A stretch of 64,000 bases of DNA, from contig NZ_AYMQ01000046.1 of assembly GCF_000633355.1 (NCBI RefSeq), forward strand, positions 1 to 64,000. Direction: 5' to 3'. Of this stretch, positions 49,551 to 60,490 are shown one piece after another. Origin of the DNA: Serratia sp. H1w. GTDB taxonomy: Bacteria > Pseudomonadota > Gammaproteobacteria > Enterobacterales > Enterobacteriaceae. The position numbers and the translations under genes are program-made. The notes beneath the pieces were generated by a model. It was not told where the DNA came from, did no database searches, and worked only from the letters and a program-made list of their open reading frames with translations. Position 1 is the first letter of the stretch. Every line of letters begins with the position of its first letter.

Positions 49551-50174
49551 CTAGCTGCGATGCGTCAGAATACTGTCGACCAGACCGTATTCTACCGCGT
49601 CTTCCGCTGTCATGAAGCGGTCACGTTCGGTATCACGTTCGATCTGCTCCAGCGATTGGCCTGTATGCAGCGCCATCAACTCATTCATGCGTGCCTTCAC
49701 CTTGAGGATTTCACGCGCATGGATTTCAATATCCGTTGCCTGGCCCTGGTAGCCGCCCAGCGGCTGGTGGATCATCACTCTGGAGTTTGGCAGGCAGAAA
49801 CGCTTGCCCTTGGTGCCTGCCGTCAGCAGGAACGACCCCATGGAACACGCCTGCCCCATACAGATGGTGCTAACGTCCGGCTTGATAAACTGCATGGTGT
49901 CATAAATTGACATGCCAGCCGTGATCACGCCGCCCGGTGAGTTGATATAGAGGAAGATGTCTTTTTCTGGGCTTTCTGCTTCGAGGAACAACATCTGCGC
50001 CACGATCAGATTAGCCATATGATCTTCAACCTGGCCGGTCAGGAAGATAATGCGCTCTTTCAGCAGGCGGGAATAAATATCGTAAGAACGCTCCCCGCGC
50101 GAAGTCTGCTCTACCACCATCGGCACCAGTGCCATGTTGGGTGCAAATTGATCTCGTTCGCCACTGTATGACAT
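49551..50174 (-). CDS. clpP: ATP-dependent Clp protease proteolytic subunit
   Basis: A 207-residue self-compartmentalised serine protease. The catalytic Ser is in [11 protein letters not shown] and the His in [12 protein letters not shown]; the Asp lies near the C-terminus in [10 protein letters not shown] short propeptide (about 14 residues, before [14 protein letters not shown]) is expected to be removed. Encoded between tig and clpX. Confidence 0.98.
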   Translation of the reverse strand: MSYSGERDQFAPNMALVPMVVEQTSRGERSYDIYSRLLKERIIFLTGQVEDHMANLIVAQMLFLEAESPEKDIFLYINSPGGVITAGMSIYDTMQFIKPDVSTICMGQACSMGSFLLTAGTKGKRFCLPNSRVMIHQPLGGYQGQATDIEIHAREILKVKARMNELMALHTGQSLEQIERDTERDRFMTAEDAVEYGLVDSILTHRS

Positions 50175-50594
50175 TACCGTCTCCTAATAGAAATTGCCTT
50201 GGCGCCATTGTCTGTCGATTCTACTTGAGAACGGCCATTATGACTACGTTCAAGCCACCGACAGGCTCCACACTGATTTGACGGCGCTATCATTCCGCCA
50301 GGCGGATCAAGCAGCCCATACTGTTGTAGGAATTGGGGGTCACAGAGCGAATTTCAAGCCCGGTGAACAATTATCACCAACATCCCTGTATCGCAGCAAG
50401 GTCACAACCACTGACCTTCCGCTGCCATCATTTACCCATGACCCAATAAATATAGTGCATATTGCCACAGTTAAGCCGAGATTAATCAGTCACGTGGCAA
50501 AAGAAAAGCCCGTAACCAAAGTTACGGGCCTTGTAAGGAACTCCCTGCTAGCGCAATGGACCTGTCAGCAGGTCGCTCCTGGCGTCAACCAGCA
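50175..50594. other. Intergenic region between tig and clpP
   Basis: 420 bp without a credible gene. The tig terminator occupies 50499-50530. The remaining 320 bp upstream of clpP should hold its promoter; a CTTGAA element occurs near 50250 on the minus strand, but I find no convincing CCCCAT partner. Confidence 0.55.
50499..50530 (-). terminator. Terminator of tig
   Basis: GCCCGTAAC / GTTACGGGC stem with a four-base loop. Minus-strand tail TTTTCTTTT. Confidence 0.87.
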
Positions 50595-51899
50595 TTACGC
50601 TTGTTGAGTCTGGTTCATCAGCTCGCTGAAGGTAGTGGCTTTTTCAGTCACTTTCGCTTTCGCCAGCAGAGCTTCTACCGCTTGTTCTTCCAGAGCAACG
50701 TTACGCATGTTGTTCATCAGCTCTTTGTTTTTGCTGTAGAACTCAACCACTTCGCTCGGATCTTCGTAGGCGGAAGCCATTTCTTCGATCAGGGTCTTGA
50801 CGCGCTCTTCATCGGCTTTCAGATCGTTGGTGCTGATCACTTCGCCCAACAGCAGACCGACCACAACGCGGCGTTTGGCTTGCTCTTCGAACAGTTCGCG
50901 AGGCAGTTCCAACGCTTGCTTCTCGTTGCCACCGAAACGCTGTGCAGCCTGACGACGCAGAACGTCGACTTCGCCGTCGATCAGTGCCGCTGGCACGTCG
51001 ATGTCATTAGCGTTGACCAGACCGTCGATTGCCTGAGTCTTGATGCGGTTACGCACGGCGCCTTTCAGTTCGCGCTCCATGTTTTTACGCACTTCGGTAC
51101 GCAGACCGGCGATAGAACCATCAGCCACGCCGAAACGCTTGATGAATTCTTCGGTCAGTTCTGGCAGCTCGCGCTCTTCAACTTTCTTCAGCACGATAGC
51201 GAACTTGGCAGCTTTCCCTTTCAGGTTTTCTGCGTGGTAATCTTCTGGGAAGTTGACGTCGATGGTGAATTCTTCACCGGCTTTATGACCGATCAGACCT
51301 TCTTCGAAGCCTGGGATCATGCGGCCCTGGCCCATAGCCAGAACGAAATCAGCGGCTTTGCCGCCTTCAAACTCTTCACCGTCGATAGAGCCGGAGAAGT
51401 CAACGGTCACGCGGTCTTCTGCGGTGACTGCGCCGTCTTTGTCTTTCCAGGTCGCCTGCTGCTTGCGCAGAGTTTCCAGCATGGTATCAACATCGGCGTC
51501 GTTAACTTCAACCACCGGTTTTTCAACTTCGATGCTTTCCAGGCCTTTCAGCTCAACTTCTGGGTAGACTTCAAATTCAACGGTGAAAGCGAAATCTTCG
51601 CCTTCTTTATACTCGCCCGGCACGTAGTTTGGTGCGCCGGCCGGGTTAATTTTCTCTTTGATGATCGCATCAACAAAGTTGCGCTGCATCAGATCGCCCA
51701 GCACGTCCTGACGAACAGAAGCGCCATAACGCTGTTCAACGATGTTCATCGGCACTTTGCCTTTACGGAAACCGTCGATACGTACGCTTTTAGCTGCGTT
51801 GATCAGCTCTTTCTTTACTGCCTGATTGATAACATCAGCGGGTACAGTAATAGAGAGACGGCGCCCAAGGCCTTGAGTGGTTTCTACTGAAACTTGCAT
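50595..51899 (-). CDS. tig: Trigger factor
   Basis: A 434-residue ribosome-bound chaperone. The N-terminal ribosome-docking signature reads [17 protein letters not shown] (about 43-59), then an FKBP-type PPIase domain (about 160-245, [17 protein letters not shown]) and a long helical C-terminal substrate cradle. It is the first chaperone nascent chains meet. Upstream of clpPX in the conserved order. Confidence 0.98.
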   Translation of the reverse strand: MQVSVETTQGLGRRLSITVPADVINQAVKKELINAAKSVRIDGFRKGKVPMNIVEQRYGASVRQDVLGDLMQRNFVDAIIKEKINPAGAPNYVPGEYKEGEDFAFTVEFEVYPEVELKGLESIEVEKPVVEVNDADVDTMLETLRKQQATWKDKDGAVTAEDRVTVDFSGSIDGEEFEGGKAADFVLAMGQGRMIPGFEEGLIGHKAGEEFTIDVNFPEDYHAENLKGKAAKFAIVLKKVEERELPELTEEFIKRFGVADGSIAGLRTEVRKNMERELKGAVRNRIKTQAIDGLVNANDIDVPAALIDGEVDVLRRQAAQRFGGNEKQALELPRELFEEQAKRRVVVGLLLGEVISTNDLKADEERVKTLIEEMASAYEDPSEVVEFYSKNKELMNNMRNVALEEQAVEALLAKAKVTEKATTFSELMNQTQQA

Positions 51900-52262
51900 C
51901 TTGTTACCTCAAAAAAATCACAGTGCTCGGTCAACTCCGTTCCAAGAACCAGGACGGCTAAATTAAAAACCGAGTTCCCTGATGTCGAGAGCGTTCCGAA
52001 ACCATTCCGGAAAAATAGACGCGACATTATAGCGGCGCAAGCGTAGCTAGTCGAGGATGGCAAGGCGGCACTGGCGCGTTAAAAATCACACTTTTGTCGA
52101 TTTTCCGCCCAAATACCTGTTTGCCTTGGCCATCAGAGCGGCAAAAGCCTTTGGCTCTGTCGTCGTCAAAAACAGCAACGGCCCGCAGGCCGTTGCAAAA
52201 TTCGTCAGTAGTAATACCCTAAATGCGGGTAAAAGTTCCACTGATACCGTAAATTTTAAGGT
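51900..52262. other. Intergenic region between bolA and tig
   Basis: 363 bp with no credible gene. The bolA terminator lies at 52168-52196 and the tig promoter must lie in the rest. Part of the stretch (52050-52150) encodes only short overlapping frames without family features. Confidence 0.55.
52168..52196 (-). terminator. Terminator of bolA
   Basis: GCAACGGCC / GGCCGTTGC stem with a four-base loop. Minus-strand tail TGTTTTTG. Confidence 0.82.
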
Positions 52263-52577
52263 TCAGGCCAGTGTGCCAGCTCCACGACAGGGTGGCGAAG
52301 CAGGAACCGTATCCTGTAGCCCTTCCCATTCCTTCAGGGTATAGGTGTGTAACGCCAGCGCGTGCACGCCATCTTCCAGCTCCTGTGCCAACACGCCATA
52401 AATGGAGCGATGGCGGGTCAGAAAGCGTTCGCCTACAAAGCGATCGCTGACCAACACCACCTTGAAATGACTTTCTGACCCCGCGGGAACGTTATGCCGA
52501 TAGCTTTCATCAGTCACTTCCAGATACGCGGGCTCAAATGCCGCCCTTAACTTTGCTTCTATTTGCTCGCGGATCAT
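52263..52577 (-). CDS. bolA: BolA family transcriptional regulator
   Basis: A 104-residue stress morphogene product with the class II KH-like BolA fold. The segment [20 protein letters not shown] and the HxH-type metal/glutaredoxin region ([15 protein letters not shown]) are intact. It binds DNA and pairs with monothiol glutaredoxin Grx4. Divergent from yajG. Confidence 0.96.
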   Translation of the reverse strand: MIREQIEAKLRAAFEPAYLEVTDESYRHNVPAGSESHFKVVLVSDRFVGERFLTRHRSIYGVLAQELEDGVHALALHTYTLKEWEGLQDTVPASPPCRGAGTLA

Positions 52578-52931
52578 AGGATCTCCTTACAACACCGGCA
52601 GGCTACCAGGTTCTACTTTAATATTAGTCGGTTTTGCCCTCATCAGAACATCGCTATCGTAAATCCCGCCGCGCATTGCTGGAAAAAACAGCAATAAAAG
52701 CAGCTGAGTTGAGGTTTATCCGATTGAGGTGAGCGAAAAAGCCTGTTTTTATCCTGGTTGAGGAAAAATTTACGTCATGGCCACCTTCAACACTTCCCCC
52801 TGTTGTTGGCAATGCTATGATGGCGGCAATTTATCGTTGACTCTAGCGCTTTGATTATCAAGCACCCACAACCCTGCCCGCGGGTTTGAACAGCTCCGGG
52901 TATAAAAACCACGATTGATGAGACAGTAATA
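52578..52931. other. Divergent region between bolA and yajG
   Basis: 354 bp holding both promoters. A small hairpin with arms ATTGCTG (52675-52681) and CAGCAAT (52689-52695) lies about 100 bp upstream of bolA. I could not identify a clear gearbox promoter. No gene seen. Confidence 0.5.
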
Positions 52932-53510
52932 ATGTTAAAAAAACTTTGTCTTCCACTGCTGGCTGTCCTGTTGTTGGCTGGCTGTGCGACCAGCACCAAT
53001 ACGTTGAACGTCACCCCGAAGATCGTGCTGCCGCAGCAGGATCCTTCCCTGCAAGGGATCACCATCAGCATTAACGGTGCCGACCAACGTCCAGACCAGG
53101 CGCTGGCTAAAGTGAACCGTGACGGCCAGTTGATCACCCTGACCCCATCGCGCGATCTGCGCTTCCTGCTGCAAGAAGTGCTGGAAAAGCAAATGGGCGC
53201 ACGTGGCTACATGATTGGGCCAGCAGGTGCGGTTGATTTGCAGATCGTCGTGAACACGCTGTTTGCCGACGTTTCCCAAGGCAACCTGCGCTACAACATC
53301 ACCACTAAAGCGGATATTTCGATCATCGCCCAGGCGAAGAACGGCAACAAGCAGGTGAAAAACTACCGTTCAACCTATAACGTGCAGGGTGCCTTCACCG
53401 CCAACAACGAAAAAATCACCGATGCGGTCAACACCGTGCTGGGTGACGTCATCGCCGATATGGCGCAAGACACCAGCGTCAACGAGTTTATCAAACAAAA
53501 CGCGCGTTAA
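52932..53510 (+). CDS. yajG: YajG family lipoprotein
   Basis: A 192-residue lipoprotein with lipobox LLAGC (cysteine at residue 18), then a single YajG domain (SPSLQGITISINGADQR-like start and TADISIIAQAKNGNKQVKNY-like middle). Function unknown. It precedes ampG by 53 bp on the same strand, as in E. coli. Confidence 0.93.
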   Translation: MLKKLCLPLLAVLLLAGCATSTNTLNVTPKIVLPQQDPSLQGITISINGADQRPDQALAKVNRDGQLITLTPSRDLRFLLQEVLEKQMGARGYMIGPAGAVDLQIVVNTLFADVSQGNLRYNITTKADISIIAQAKNGNKQVKNYRSTYNVQGAFTANNEKITDAVNTVLGDVIADMAQDTSVNEFIKQNAR

Positions 53511-53563
53511 TCTGGCAATATCTGGCGCTGCTCGGGCCACCGGGCAGCGCAGTTCGGGATCTC

Positions 53564-55042
53564 ATGTCGAAACAGTATCTGAATATCTTCACCCAGCGTA
53601 ACTCCGTCATCCTATTGGTCTTGGGCTTTGCCTCGGGGCTGCCTCTGGCCTTGACCTCCGGTACGCTACAGGCCTGGATGACCGTCGAAGGCCTCGATCT
53701 GAAAACCATCGGCATCTTCTCGCTGGTGGGTCAGGCCTACGTGTTCAAGTTCCTCTGGTCGCCGTTTATGGATCGCTATACTCCCCCGTTCCTGGGGCGG
53801 CGGCGTGGCTGGTTGCTAATTAGCCAATTGCTGCTGGTGGTCGCCATTGTGGCGATGGGGTTCATGAATCCGTCTCAGCATCTGTGGTGGCTGGCCGCGC
53901 TGGCGGTGATGGTGGCGTTCTGTTCCGCCTCACAGGATATTGTGTTTGACGCCTACAAAACCGATCTGCTGTCTGCCGAAGAGCGCGGTGCCGGGGCTGC
54001 GGTTTCGGTGCTGGGTTATCGCCTGGCTATGCTGGTTTCCGGCGGCCTGGCCCTGTGGTTGGCCGATCGCTACTTCGGCTGGCAGGCGACTTACTGGCTA
54101 ATGGCCGCGCTGATGCTGATTGGCGTGGCCGCTACGCTGATGGCACCGGAACCGGACGATAGCATTCCTGCGCCACGCACTCTGGAACTGGCGGTTGTAG
54201 CACCGCTGCGTGACTTCTTCGCCCGCAACAATGCCTGGCTGATCCTGCTGTTGATCGTGATGTATAAAATGGGTGATGCCTTTGCCGGTAGCCTGAGCAC
54301 CACCTTTTTGATCCGCGGCGTCGGCTTTGATGCCGGTGAAGTCGGCCTGGTGAATAAAACGCTCGGCCTGTTTGCTACCATCGTCGGGGCGCTGTTCGGC
54401 GGTGTATTGATGCAACGTCTCAGCCTGTTCCGGGCGCTGATGCTGTTCGGGATTTTGCAGGCAGTATCCAACATCGGTTACTGGTTGCTGGCGATCACCG
54501 ATAAAAACATTCTCACCATGGGCAGCGCCATTTTCCTGGAAAACCTGTGCGGCGGCATGGGCACCGCAGCCTTTGTCGCCTTGCTGATGACCTTGTGTAA
54601 CAAATCCTTCTCGGCCACCCAGTTTGCCCTGCTCTCGGCGCTCTCCGCCGTGGGTCGTGTTTACGTGGGGCCGATTGCTGGCTGGTTTGTGACCGCTCAT
54701 GGCTGGCCACTGTTCTATCTGTTCTCCATCGCGGCGGCCGTTCCCGGCCTGTTACTGCTGTTGATTTGCCGCCAGACGCTGGAATATACGCAACGCACCG
54801 ACAACTTTATGCCACGCACCGAGTTCCGTGCCGCCTATCGCTGGGCGCTGCGTCTGTTGGGCGTCGGTTGCTCGCTGCTAGGCATCTGGCTACTGCTGCT
54901 GATCGCTAACGCACTGGATTGGACCGACTGGCCCAACCTCGCCGTGCAACTGCTGCAAACCGGTGCCATGCTGAGCCTGGTGGGGATTATCATGGGTAGC
55001 CTGCTGGACTACCTGGCGTTGCGCCGAACACAATTAGCCTGA
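53564..55042 (+). CDS. ampG: Muropeptide permease AmpG
   Basis: A 492-residue MFS permease with about fourteen membrane segments. It imports GlcNAc-anhydroMurNAc peptides for cell-wall recycling, and so supplies the AmpR inducer that switches on AmpC beta-lactamase. Conserved segments include LGFASGLPLALTSGTLQAWM at the start and RRRGWLL in the first cytoplasmic loop. Forms an operon with yajG. Confidence 0.96.
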   Translation: MSKQYLNIFTQRNSVILLVLGFASGLPLALTSGTLQAWMTVEGLDLKTIGIFSLVGQAYVFKFLWSPFMDRYTPPFLGRRRGWLLISQLLLVVAIVAMGFMNPSQHLWWLAALAVMVAFCSASQDIVFDAYKTDLLSAEERGAGAAVSVLGYRLAMLVSGGLALWLADRYFGWQATYWLMAALMLIGVAATLMAPEPDDSIPAPRTLELAVVAPLRDFFARNNAWLILLLIVMYKMGDAFAGSLSTTFLIRGVGFDAGEVGLVNKTLGLFATIVGALFGGVLMQRLSLFRALMLFGILQAVSNIGYWLLAITDKNILTMGSAIFLENLCGGMGTAAFVALLMTLCNKSFSATQFALLSALSAVGRVYVGPIAGWFVTAHGWPLFYLFSIAAAVPGLLLLLICRQTLEYTQRTDNFMPRTEFRAAYRWALRLLGVGCSLLGIWLLLLIANALDWTDWPNLAVQLLQTGAMLSLVGIIMGSLLDYLALRRTQLA

Positions 55043-55078
55043 TTTTTTGTCGGCCGATAAAATTCGGCCAACAAAAAA
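55043..55078. terminator. Long symmetric hairpin after ampG
   Basis: TTTTTTGT-C-GGCCGA pairs with TCGGCC-A-ACAAAAAA, giving about 14 pairs around an AT loop. The T run is on the 5' side of the stem, so in the plus direction it is followed by A rather than T; termination in the ampG direction would rely on the paired U/A stem itself. Confidence 0.55.
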
Positions 55079-55486
55079 GCATCAGAAAAACGAATTTATT
55101 TCGTTAAAAATTTAATATTTCCGCTCAAGTTATTTTTTTACCCGAGTAAAACACTCGGAAATAGAATTTAATTCACCTCTATAAAACAAAAATTTTACAT
55201 TAAATAAACCTTTTTGCGCCTATTCACTGGTCGCCAGCGCCGACGGGATATCCTGAGATACCCTTGCTTTTCCAACACATAGCACCCTCACGGAACGATT
55301 CAGCTCGCCAACACGTTGTTGCCATTAGTAAATTGTCACCTAACGTTACATGTGTGACCCCCTTAACAGAAAGTGTCAACAAGCCGCTGACACTCTCTTA
55401 AGTATGTTTACAGTACTGCAACCTTCCCGTAAAATGCCCGCACACATGAAACGACAATATAGAGCCTTGGTAATTGGGGTCGTTAG
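55043..55486. other. Intergenic region upstream of the cyo operon
   Basis: 444 bp, AT rich in its first half, with no credible gene. Besides the ampG hairpin it holds a small inverted repeat (CCGAGT...ACTCGG, 55142-55158) and GTGTCA...TGACAC near 55372-55392. The cyo promoter and its oxygen/iron control sites should be in the last 200 bp, but I could not assign ArcA, Fnr or Fur sites with confidence. Confidence 0.55.
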
Positions 55487-56440
55487 ATGAGACTTAAGAA
55501 ATACAATAAAAGTATTGGGATGTTGTCCTTAATTGTCGCCACCGTAATGCTAAGCGGTTGCGATATGGTTTTGATGGATCCCAAAGGAGCAATAGGTGTT
55601 GAGCAGCGAAGACTGATCCTCACAGCAATCGGCTTGATGCTGATTGTCGTGGTGCCAGTGATCTTCATGGCGTTCACGTTTGCCTGGAAGTACCGTGCTT
55701 CCAACAAAGCCGCCAAGTACAGTCCGAACTGGTCACACTCCAACAAGATTGAAGCGGTCGTCTGGACCATTCCAATCATTATCATCGCCATCCTTGGCAC
55801 CATAACCTGGAAAACGACCCACGCGCTGGATCCATTCAAGCCAATTGTCACCGACAAAAAGCCAATGACCATCGAAGTGGTATCGTTAGACTGGAAATGG
55901 CTGTTCATCTATCCAGAGCAAGGTATCGCGACCGTTAATGAGCTGGCTTTCCCGAAAGATGTTCCAGTCGAATTTAAAGTCACCTCTAACTCGGTAATGA
56001 ACTCGTTCTTTATTCCTCAGTTAGGTGGGCAGATTTATGCGATGGCCGGGATGCAGACCAAACTGCACCTGATCGGCAACGAAGCAGGCAAATACGACGG
56101 TATTTCCAGCAGCTTCAGTGGCCGCGGGTTCTCCGGCATGAAATTCACCGCCATTGTCACCCCGACCGAAGGCGACTTCGATCAGTGGGTAGCCAAGGTG
56201 AAAGAATCGTCTAATACCCTTAACGCCACCAGCGATTTTAACAAACTGGCAGAGCCGAGTGAAAACAACCCGGTCGAGTACTTCTCCAGTGTCAAACCGA
56301 ATTTGTTCAAAGAGACTATTGGCAAATTCATGGGTGATATGCACATGCACAAAGGCGCAGAAGCTTCCGCGCACCAGGGCATGGACATGAGCCAGGGTAT
56401 GGACATGAGTGAACATGCTCACGCCGGAGCCGAGGAATAA
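55487..56440 (+). CDS. cyoA: Cytochrome bo3 ubiquinol oxidase subunit II
   Basis: A 317-residue lipoprotein subunit. Lipobox LSGC near residues 22-25, two membrane helices (about 45-70 and 85-110), then a periplasmic cupredoxin-like domain that lacks the CuA ligands, as expected for a quinol oxidase. The C-terminal tail is rich in His and Met, with MDMS twice. First gene of cyoABCDE; cyoB begins four bases after its stop. Confidence 0.97.
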   Translation: MRLKKYNKSIGMLSLIVATVMLSGCDMVLMDPKGAIGVEQRRLILTAIGLMLIVVVPVIFMAFTFAWKYRASNKAAKYSPNWSHSNKIEAVVWTIPIIIIAILGTITWKTTHALDPFKPIVTDKKPMTIEVVSLDWKWLFIYPEQGIATVNELAFPKDVPVEFKVTSNSVMNSFFIPQLGGQIYAMAGMQTKLHLIGNEAGKYDGISSSFSGRGFSGMKFTAIVTPTEGDFDQWVAKVKESSNTLNATSDFNKLAEPSENNPVEYFSSVKPNLFKETIGKFMGDMHMHKGAEASAHQGMDMSQGMDMSEHAHAGAEE

Positions 56441-56444
56441 TCTG

Positions 56445-58436
56445 ATGTTGGGAAAATTAACACTTGATGCGGTTCCGTTGCATGAACCGATCATCATGGT
56501 CACCGTTGCTGCAATTATCGTTGGCGGGCTGGCACTGCTGGCGCTGATCACGTATTTCGGCAAATGGAAGTGGCTGTGGAGCGAATGGCTGACTTCGGTC
56601 GACCATAAAAAAATCGGTATCATGTACATCATCGTGGCTATGGTTATGCTGCTGCGTGGTTTTGCTGATGCCATCATGATGCGTAGCCAGCAGGCGCTCG
56701 CGTCTGCCGGTGAGGCCGGATTCCTGCCGCCGCACCACTACGACCAGATCTTTACCGCACACGGCGTGATCATGATCTTCTTCATGGCAATGCCTTTCGT
56801 GGTAGGTCTGATGAACGTGGTAGTACCGCTGCAAATCGGTGCGCGCGACGTCGCCTTCCCGTTCCTGAACTCCCTGAGCTTCTGGTTCTTCGTGGTCGGC
56901 GTGGTATTGATCAACATCTCGCTGGGTGTCGGTGAATTCGCACAGACCGGCTGGTTGGCGTATCCACCGCTATCGGGTAAGGAATACAGCCCGGGTGTCG
57001 GGGTCGATTACTGGATCTGGAGTCTGCAGATTTCCGGTCTGGGTACCCTGTTGACCGGTGTGAACTTCTTCGCCACCATTCTGAAGATGCGTGCTCCTGG
57101 CATGCCGATGATGAAGATGCCAGTATTTACCTGGGCAGCGCTGTGTACCAACGTGCTGATCATCGTCTCCTTCCCAATTCTGACCGTCACCGTCGCGTTG
57201 CTGACCCTGGATCGCTATCTGGGCACCCATTTCTTTACCAATGATATGGGCGGCAACATGATGATGTACATCAACCTGATTTGGGCCTGGGGTCACCCAG
57301 AGGTGTATATCCTGGTTCTGCCAGTGTTTGGGGTGTTCTCTGAAGTCACCGCCACCTTCTCGAAGAAACGTCTGTTCGGCTATACCTCACTGGTATGGGC
57401 AACCATTGCGATCACCGTCCTGTCGTTTATCGTTTGGCTGCACCACTTCTTTACCATGGGGTCAGGCGCTAACGTCAACGCCTTCTTCGGTATCGCCACC
57501 ATGATCATTTCCATCCCGACCGGGGTGAAAATCTTCAACTGGCTGTTCACCATGTACCAGGGCCGTATTCAGCTTAACTCCGCAATGCTGTGGACCGTGG
57601 GCTTCATCATCACCTTCTCCATCGGTGGGATGACCGGCGTGCTGCTGGCGGTACCGGGTGCCAACTTCGTGCTGCACAACAGCCTGTTCCTGATTGCCCA
57701 CTTCCATAACGTGATTATCGGTGGTGTGGTGTTCGGTTGCTTCGCTGGCCTGACCTACTGGTTCCCTAAATCCTTCGGCTTCCGCCTGAATGAGACCTGG
57801 GGTATCCGTGCGTTCTGGTTCTGGATCATTGGTTTCTTCGTTGCCTTTATGCCGCTGTACGCATTGGGCTTCATGGGGATGACTCGCCGTATCAGCCAGA
57901 ATATCAACCCTGAGTTCCACCCACTGCTGCTGGTTGCGGCTGGTGGTGCAGCTCTGATTGCCTGCGGTATCCTGTGCCAGGTGATTCAGGTTTACGTCAG
58001 TGTCCGTGACCGCGAGCAAAACCGAGATCTGACCGGTGACCCATGGGGTGCACGTACGCTGGAGTGGTCAACGTCTTCACCACCTCCGTTCTATAACTTC
58101 GCCGTAGTACCAGAAATTCACGACCGTGATGCCTTCTGGGACATGAAAGAAAAAGGCGAAGCTTATAAGAAACCCGCGAAGTACGAGCCGATTCATATGC
58201 CGAAGAATACCGGCGCCGGTGTGATTATTGCTGGCTTCAGCCTGGTATTTGGTTTCGCGATGATCTGGGATATCTGGTGGATGGCGATCGCTGGCTTTGC
58301 TGGCATGATCGTGACCTGGATCGTCAAGAGCTTCGATGAAGATGTTGATTACTATGTGCAGGTTGATGAGATCGAGCGCATTGAAAACCAACACTATGAA
58401 CAAATCAGCAAAGCAGGCGTGAAACATGTCAACTGA
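56445..58436 (+). CDS. cyoB: Cytochrome bo3 ubiquinol oxidase subunit I
   Basis: The 663-residue catalytic subunit with heme b, heme o3 and CuB. Ligand segments are present: [11 protein letters not shown] (cross-linked His-Tyr), WLHHFFTMG (CuB) and [12 protein letters not shown] (heme ligands). About fifteen membrane helices. It reduces oxygen to water and pumps protons. I use the ATG at 56445 ([15 protein letters not shown]); an earlier in-frame ATG would overlap cyoA and add a leader absent from the family. Confidence 0.98.
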   Translation: MLGKLTLDAVPLHEPIIMVTVAAIIVGGLALLALITYFGKWKWLWSEWLTSVDHKKIGIMYIIVAMVMLLRGFADAIMMRSQQALASAGEAGFLPPHHYDQIFTAHGVIMIFFMAMPFVVGLMNVVVPLQIGARDVAFPFLNSLSFWFFVVGVVLINISLGVGEFAQTGWLAYPPLSGKEYSPGVGVDYWIWSLQISGLGTLLTGVNFFATILKMRAPGMPMMKMPVFTWAALCTNVLIIVSFPILTVTVALLTLDRYLGTHFFTNDMGGNMMMYINLIWAWGHPEVYILVLPVFGVFSEVTATFSKKRLFGYTSLVWATIAITVLSFIVWLHHFFTMGSGANVNAFFGIATMIISIPTGVKIFNWLFTMYQGRIQLNSAMLWTVGFIITFSIGGMTGVLLAVPGANFVLHNSLFLIAHFHNVIIGGVVFGCFAGLTYWFPKSFGFRLNETWGIRAFWFWIIGFFVAFMPLYALGFMGMTRRISQNINPEFHPLLLVAAGGAALIACGILCQVIQVYVSVRDREQNRDLTGDPWGARTLEWSTSSPPPFYNFAVVPEIHDRDAFWDMKEKGEAYKKPAKYEPIHMPKNTGAGVIIAGFSLVFGFAMIWDIWWMAIAGFAGMIVTWIVKSFDEDVDYYVQVDEIERIENQHYEQISKAGVKHVN

Positions 58437-59040
58437 TACTCTGACCAACCATAGCGCAGCCCATGCCGAGCATGGGCACCACGACGCAGGAGAAACCAAG
58501 GTCTTCGGATTCTGGATCTACCTGATGAGTGACTGTATTTTGTTTGCGAGCTTGTTCGCAACTTATGCAGTACTGGTAAATGGGACCGCTGGCGGTCCCG
58601 CTGGGAAAGATATCTTCGACCTGAATTTTGTTCTGGTCGAAACTTTCCTGCTGCTGTTCAGCTCCATCACCTACGGTATGGCGATGATCGGCATGAACAA
58701 AGGCAATGTCAGCAGCGTTAACAAATGGCTGTTCCTGACCTTCCTGTTCGGCGTCGGCTTCGTGGCGATGGAAATCTATGAATTCCATCACCTGATCGCC
58801 GAAGGTTACGGCCCAGACCGCAGTGCGTTCCTCTCCAGTTTCTTTGCGCTGGTCGGTACTCACGGTCTGCACGTGACCACCGGTCTGATCTGGATCATCA
58901 TCATGATGGTACAGGTGAGCAAGCGTGGCCTGAACCCAACCAATAAAACCCGTCTGATGTGTCTGAGCCTGTTCTGGCACTTCCTGGACGTGGTCTGGAT
59001 CTGCGTATTTACCGTTGTCTACCTGCTGGGGGTAATGTAA
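58426..59040 (+). CDS. cyoC: Cytochrome bo3 ubiquinol oxidase subunit III
   Basis: A 204-residue subunit with five membrane helices; typical motifs are [21 protein letters not shown] and [13 protein letters not shown]. It overlaps the cyoB end by 11 bp and its stop overlaps the cyoD start by one base (TAATG). Confidence 0.97.
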   Translation: MSTDTLTNHSAAHAEHGHHDAGETKVFGFWIYLMSDCILFASLFATYAVLVNGTAGGPAGKDIFDLNFVLVETFLLLFSSITYGMAMIGMNKGNVSSVNKWLFLTFLFGVGFVAMEIYEFHHLIAEGYGPDRSAFLSSFFALVGTHGLHVTTGLIWIIIMMVQVSKRGLNPTNKTRLMCLSLFWHFLDVVWICVFTVVYLLGVM

Positions 59041-59378
59041 TGAGCCATTCATCCCATGATACCTCTCACGGCGGCGCAAGCCACGGTAGCGTGAAGTCCT
59101 ATCTGACCGGCTTTATCCTGTCCGTCATCCTGACGGTAATTCCATTTGCGATGGTGATGAGCGGCAGCGCCTCTCACTCCACTATCCTGGCGGTTGTGGT
59201 CGGCATGGCAGTTATCCAGGTGATCGTTCACCTGGTTTACTTCCTGCATATGAACACCTCATCGGAAGAGCGCTGGAACCTGGTGGCATTGCTGTTCACC
59301 GCTATGATCATCGGTATCGTTGTTGTGGGTTCACTCTGGATTATGTACAACCTCAACATCAATATGATGGTCGATTAA
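59040..59378 (+). CDS. cyoD: Cytochrome bo3 ubiquinol oxidase subunit IV
   Basis: A 112-residue subunit with three membrane helices and an N-terminal Ser/His-rich tail ([17 protein letters not shown]). I use the ATG at 59040, coupled to the cyoC stop; a longer frame would run back into cyoC. Needed for CuB site assembly in E. coli. Confidence 0.96.
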   Translation: MSHSSHDTSHGGASHGSVKSYLTGFILSVILTVIPFAMVMSGSASHSTILAVVVGMAVIQVIVHLVYFLHMNTSSEERWNLVALLFTAMIIGIVVVGSLWIMYNLNINMMVD

Positions 59379-59392
59379 GAGCAGAGCTGGAC

Positions 59393-60286
59393 GTGATGAT
59401 TAAGCAATACCTGCAAGTAACTAAACCAGGAATTATTTTCGGTAATTTAATTTCTGTCGTCGGGGGATTCCTGCTCGCTTCCAAAGGGAGCATCGACTAT
59501 CCCCTGTTTCTCGCCACCCTGCTGGGAGTCTCGTTGGTGGTTGCCTCGGGCTGTGTATTTAACAACTACATTGACCGCGACATCGACAAGAAAATGGAGA
59601 GAACGAAGAACCGGGTGCTGGTAAAAGGCCTGATCGCGCCGAGTGTGAGCCTGGTTTACGCTACCTTGCTGGGTATTGCTGGTTTTGCACTGCTGTATAT
59701 CGCAGCCAACCCGCTGGCCATGTGGCTGGCGGTGATGGGCTTCGTGGTTTATGTCGGGGTTTATAGCCTGTACATGAAACGCCACTCGGTATACGGCACG
59801 CTGATCGGCAGCCTGTCGGGTGCCGCGCCGCCAGTGATTGGCTATTGCGCGGTGACCAACGAGTTTGATGCTGGTGCATTGATCCTGCTGGCTATCTTCA
59901 GCCTGTGGCAGATGCCGCATTCCTATGCGATTGCCATCTTCCGCTTTAAAGATTACCAGGCGGCCAATATTCCGGTACTGCCGGTGGTGAAAGGCATTTC
60001 CGTGGCCAAAAACCACATCACGCTCTACATCCTGGCGTTTATGATTGCCACGCTGATGTTGACCCTGGGTGGTTATGCTGGCTACAAATACCTGATCGTC
60101 GCAGCGGCGGTGAGCGTTTGGTGGCTGGGCATGGCGTTACGCGGCTACAAAGCGGAGAATGACAGCGTCTGGGCGCGCAAACTGTTTGTGTTCTCAATCG
60201 TCGCCATTACTTCACTCAGCGTAATGATGTCTATCGATTTCAGCGCCAGTGCTACACCAGAAACCCTGTTAACCTACGCTTGGTAA
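59393..60286 (+). CDS. cyoE: Protoheme IX farnesyltransferase (heme O synthase)
   Basis: A 297-residue UbiA-family prenyltransferase with about eight membrane helices. It adds farnesyl to heme b to give heme o for CyoB. The diphosphate-binding motif is [18 protein letters not shown] (about 62-79). The start may be GTG 59393 or ATG 59396; the difference is one residue. Confidence 0.97.
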   Translation: MMIKQYLQVTKPGIIFGNLISVVGGFLLASKGSIDYPLFLATLLGVSLVVASGCVFNNYIDRDIDKKMERTKNRVLVKGLIAPSVSLVYATLLGIAGFALLYIAANPLAMWLAVMGFVVYVGVYSLYMKRHSVYGTLIGSLSGAAPPVIGYCAVTNEFDAGALILLAIFSLWQMPHSYAIAIFRFKDYQAANIPVLPVVKGISVAKNHITLYILAFMIATLMLTLGGYAGYKYLIVAAAVSVWWLGMALRGYKAENDSVWARKLFVFSIVAITSLSVMMSIDFSASATPETLLTYAW

Positions 60287-60303
60287 ACTGCGGTTATCTG
60301 CGA

Positions 60304-60334
60304 ATGGGCCGCCTAGCGGCCCATTTTATTTTGT
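60304..60334 (+). terminator. Terminator of the cyo operon
   Basis: ATGGGCCGC / GCGGCCCAT stem with a three-base loop followed by TTTATTTTG. Confidence 0.87.
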
Positions 60335-60490
60335 TGCGCAGAAAATCACGCCAACTGTAATATCTGTTAAACAACATTCGATTTACCCCCCCCTGCCCTA
60401 CACACTAGAATGACGCAGCTTTGCCGAGGCTATTCCAACTGGCTAAGTCCCCCCGCTTAACCCGTTGGAATAGGTTCTATCGAGGTCTAC

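Noticed and set aside
50230..50262. Possible sigma-32 promoter of clpP
   Set aside because: A CTTGAA element is present on the minus strand but no CCCCAT-like -10 follows at the right distance.
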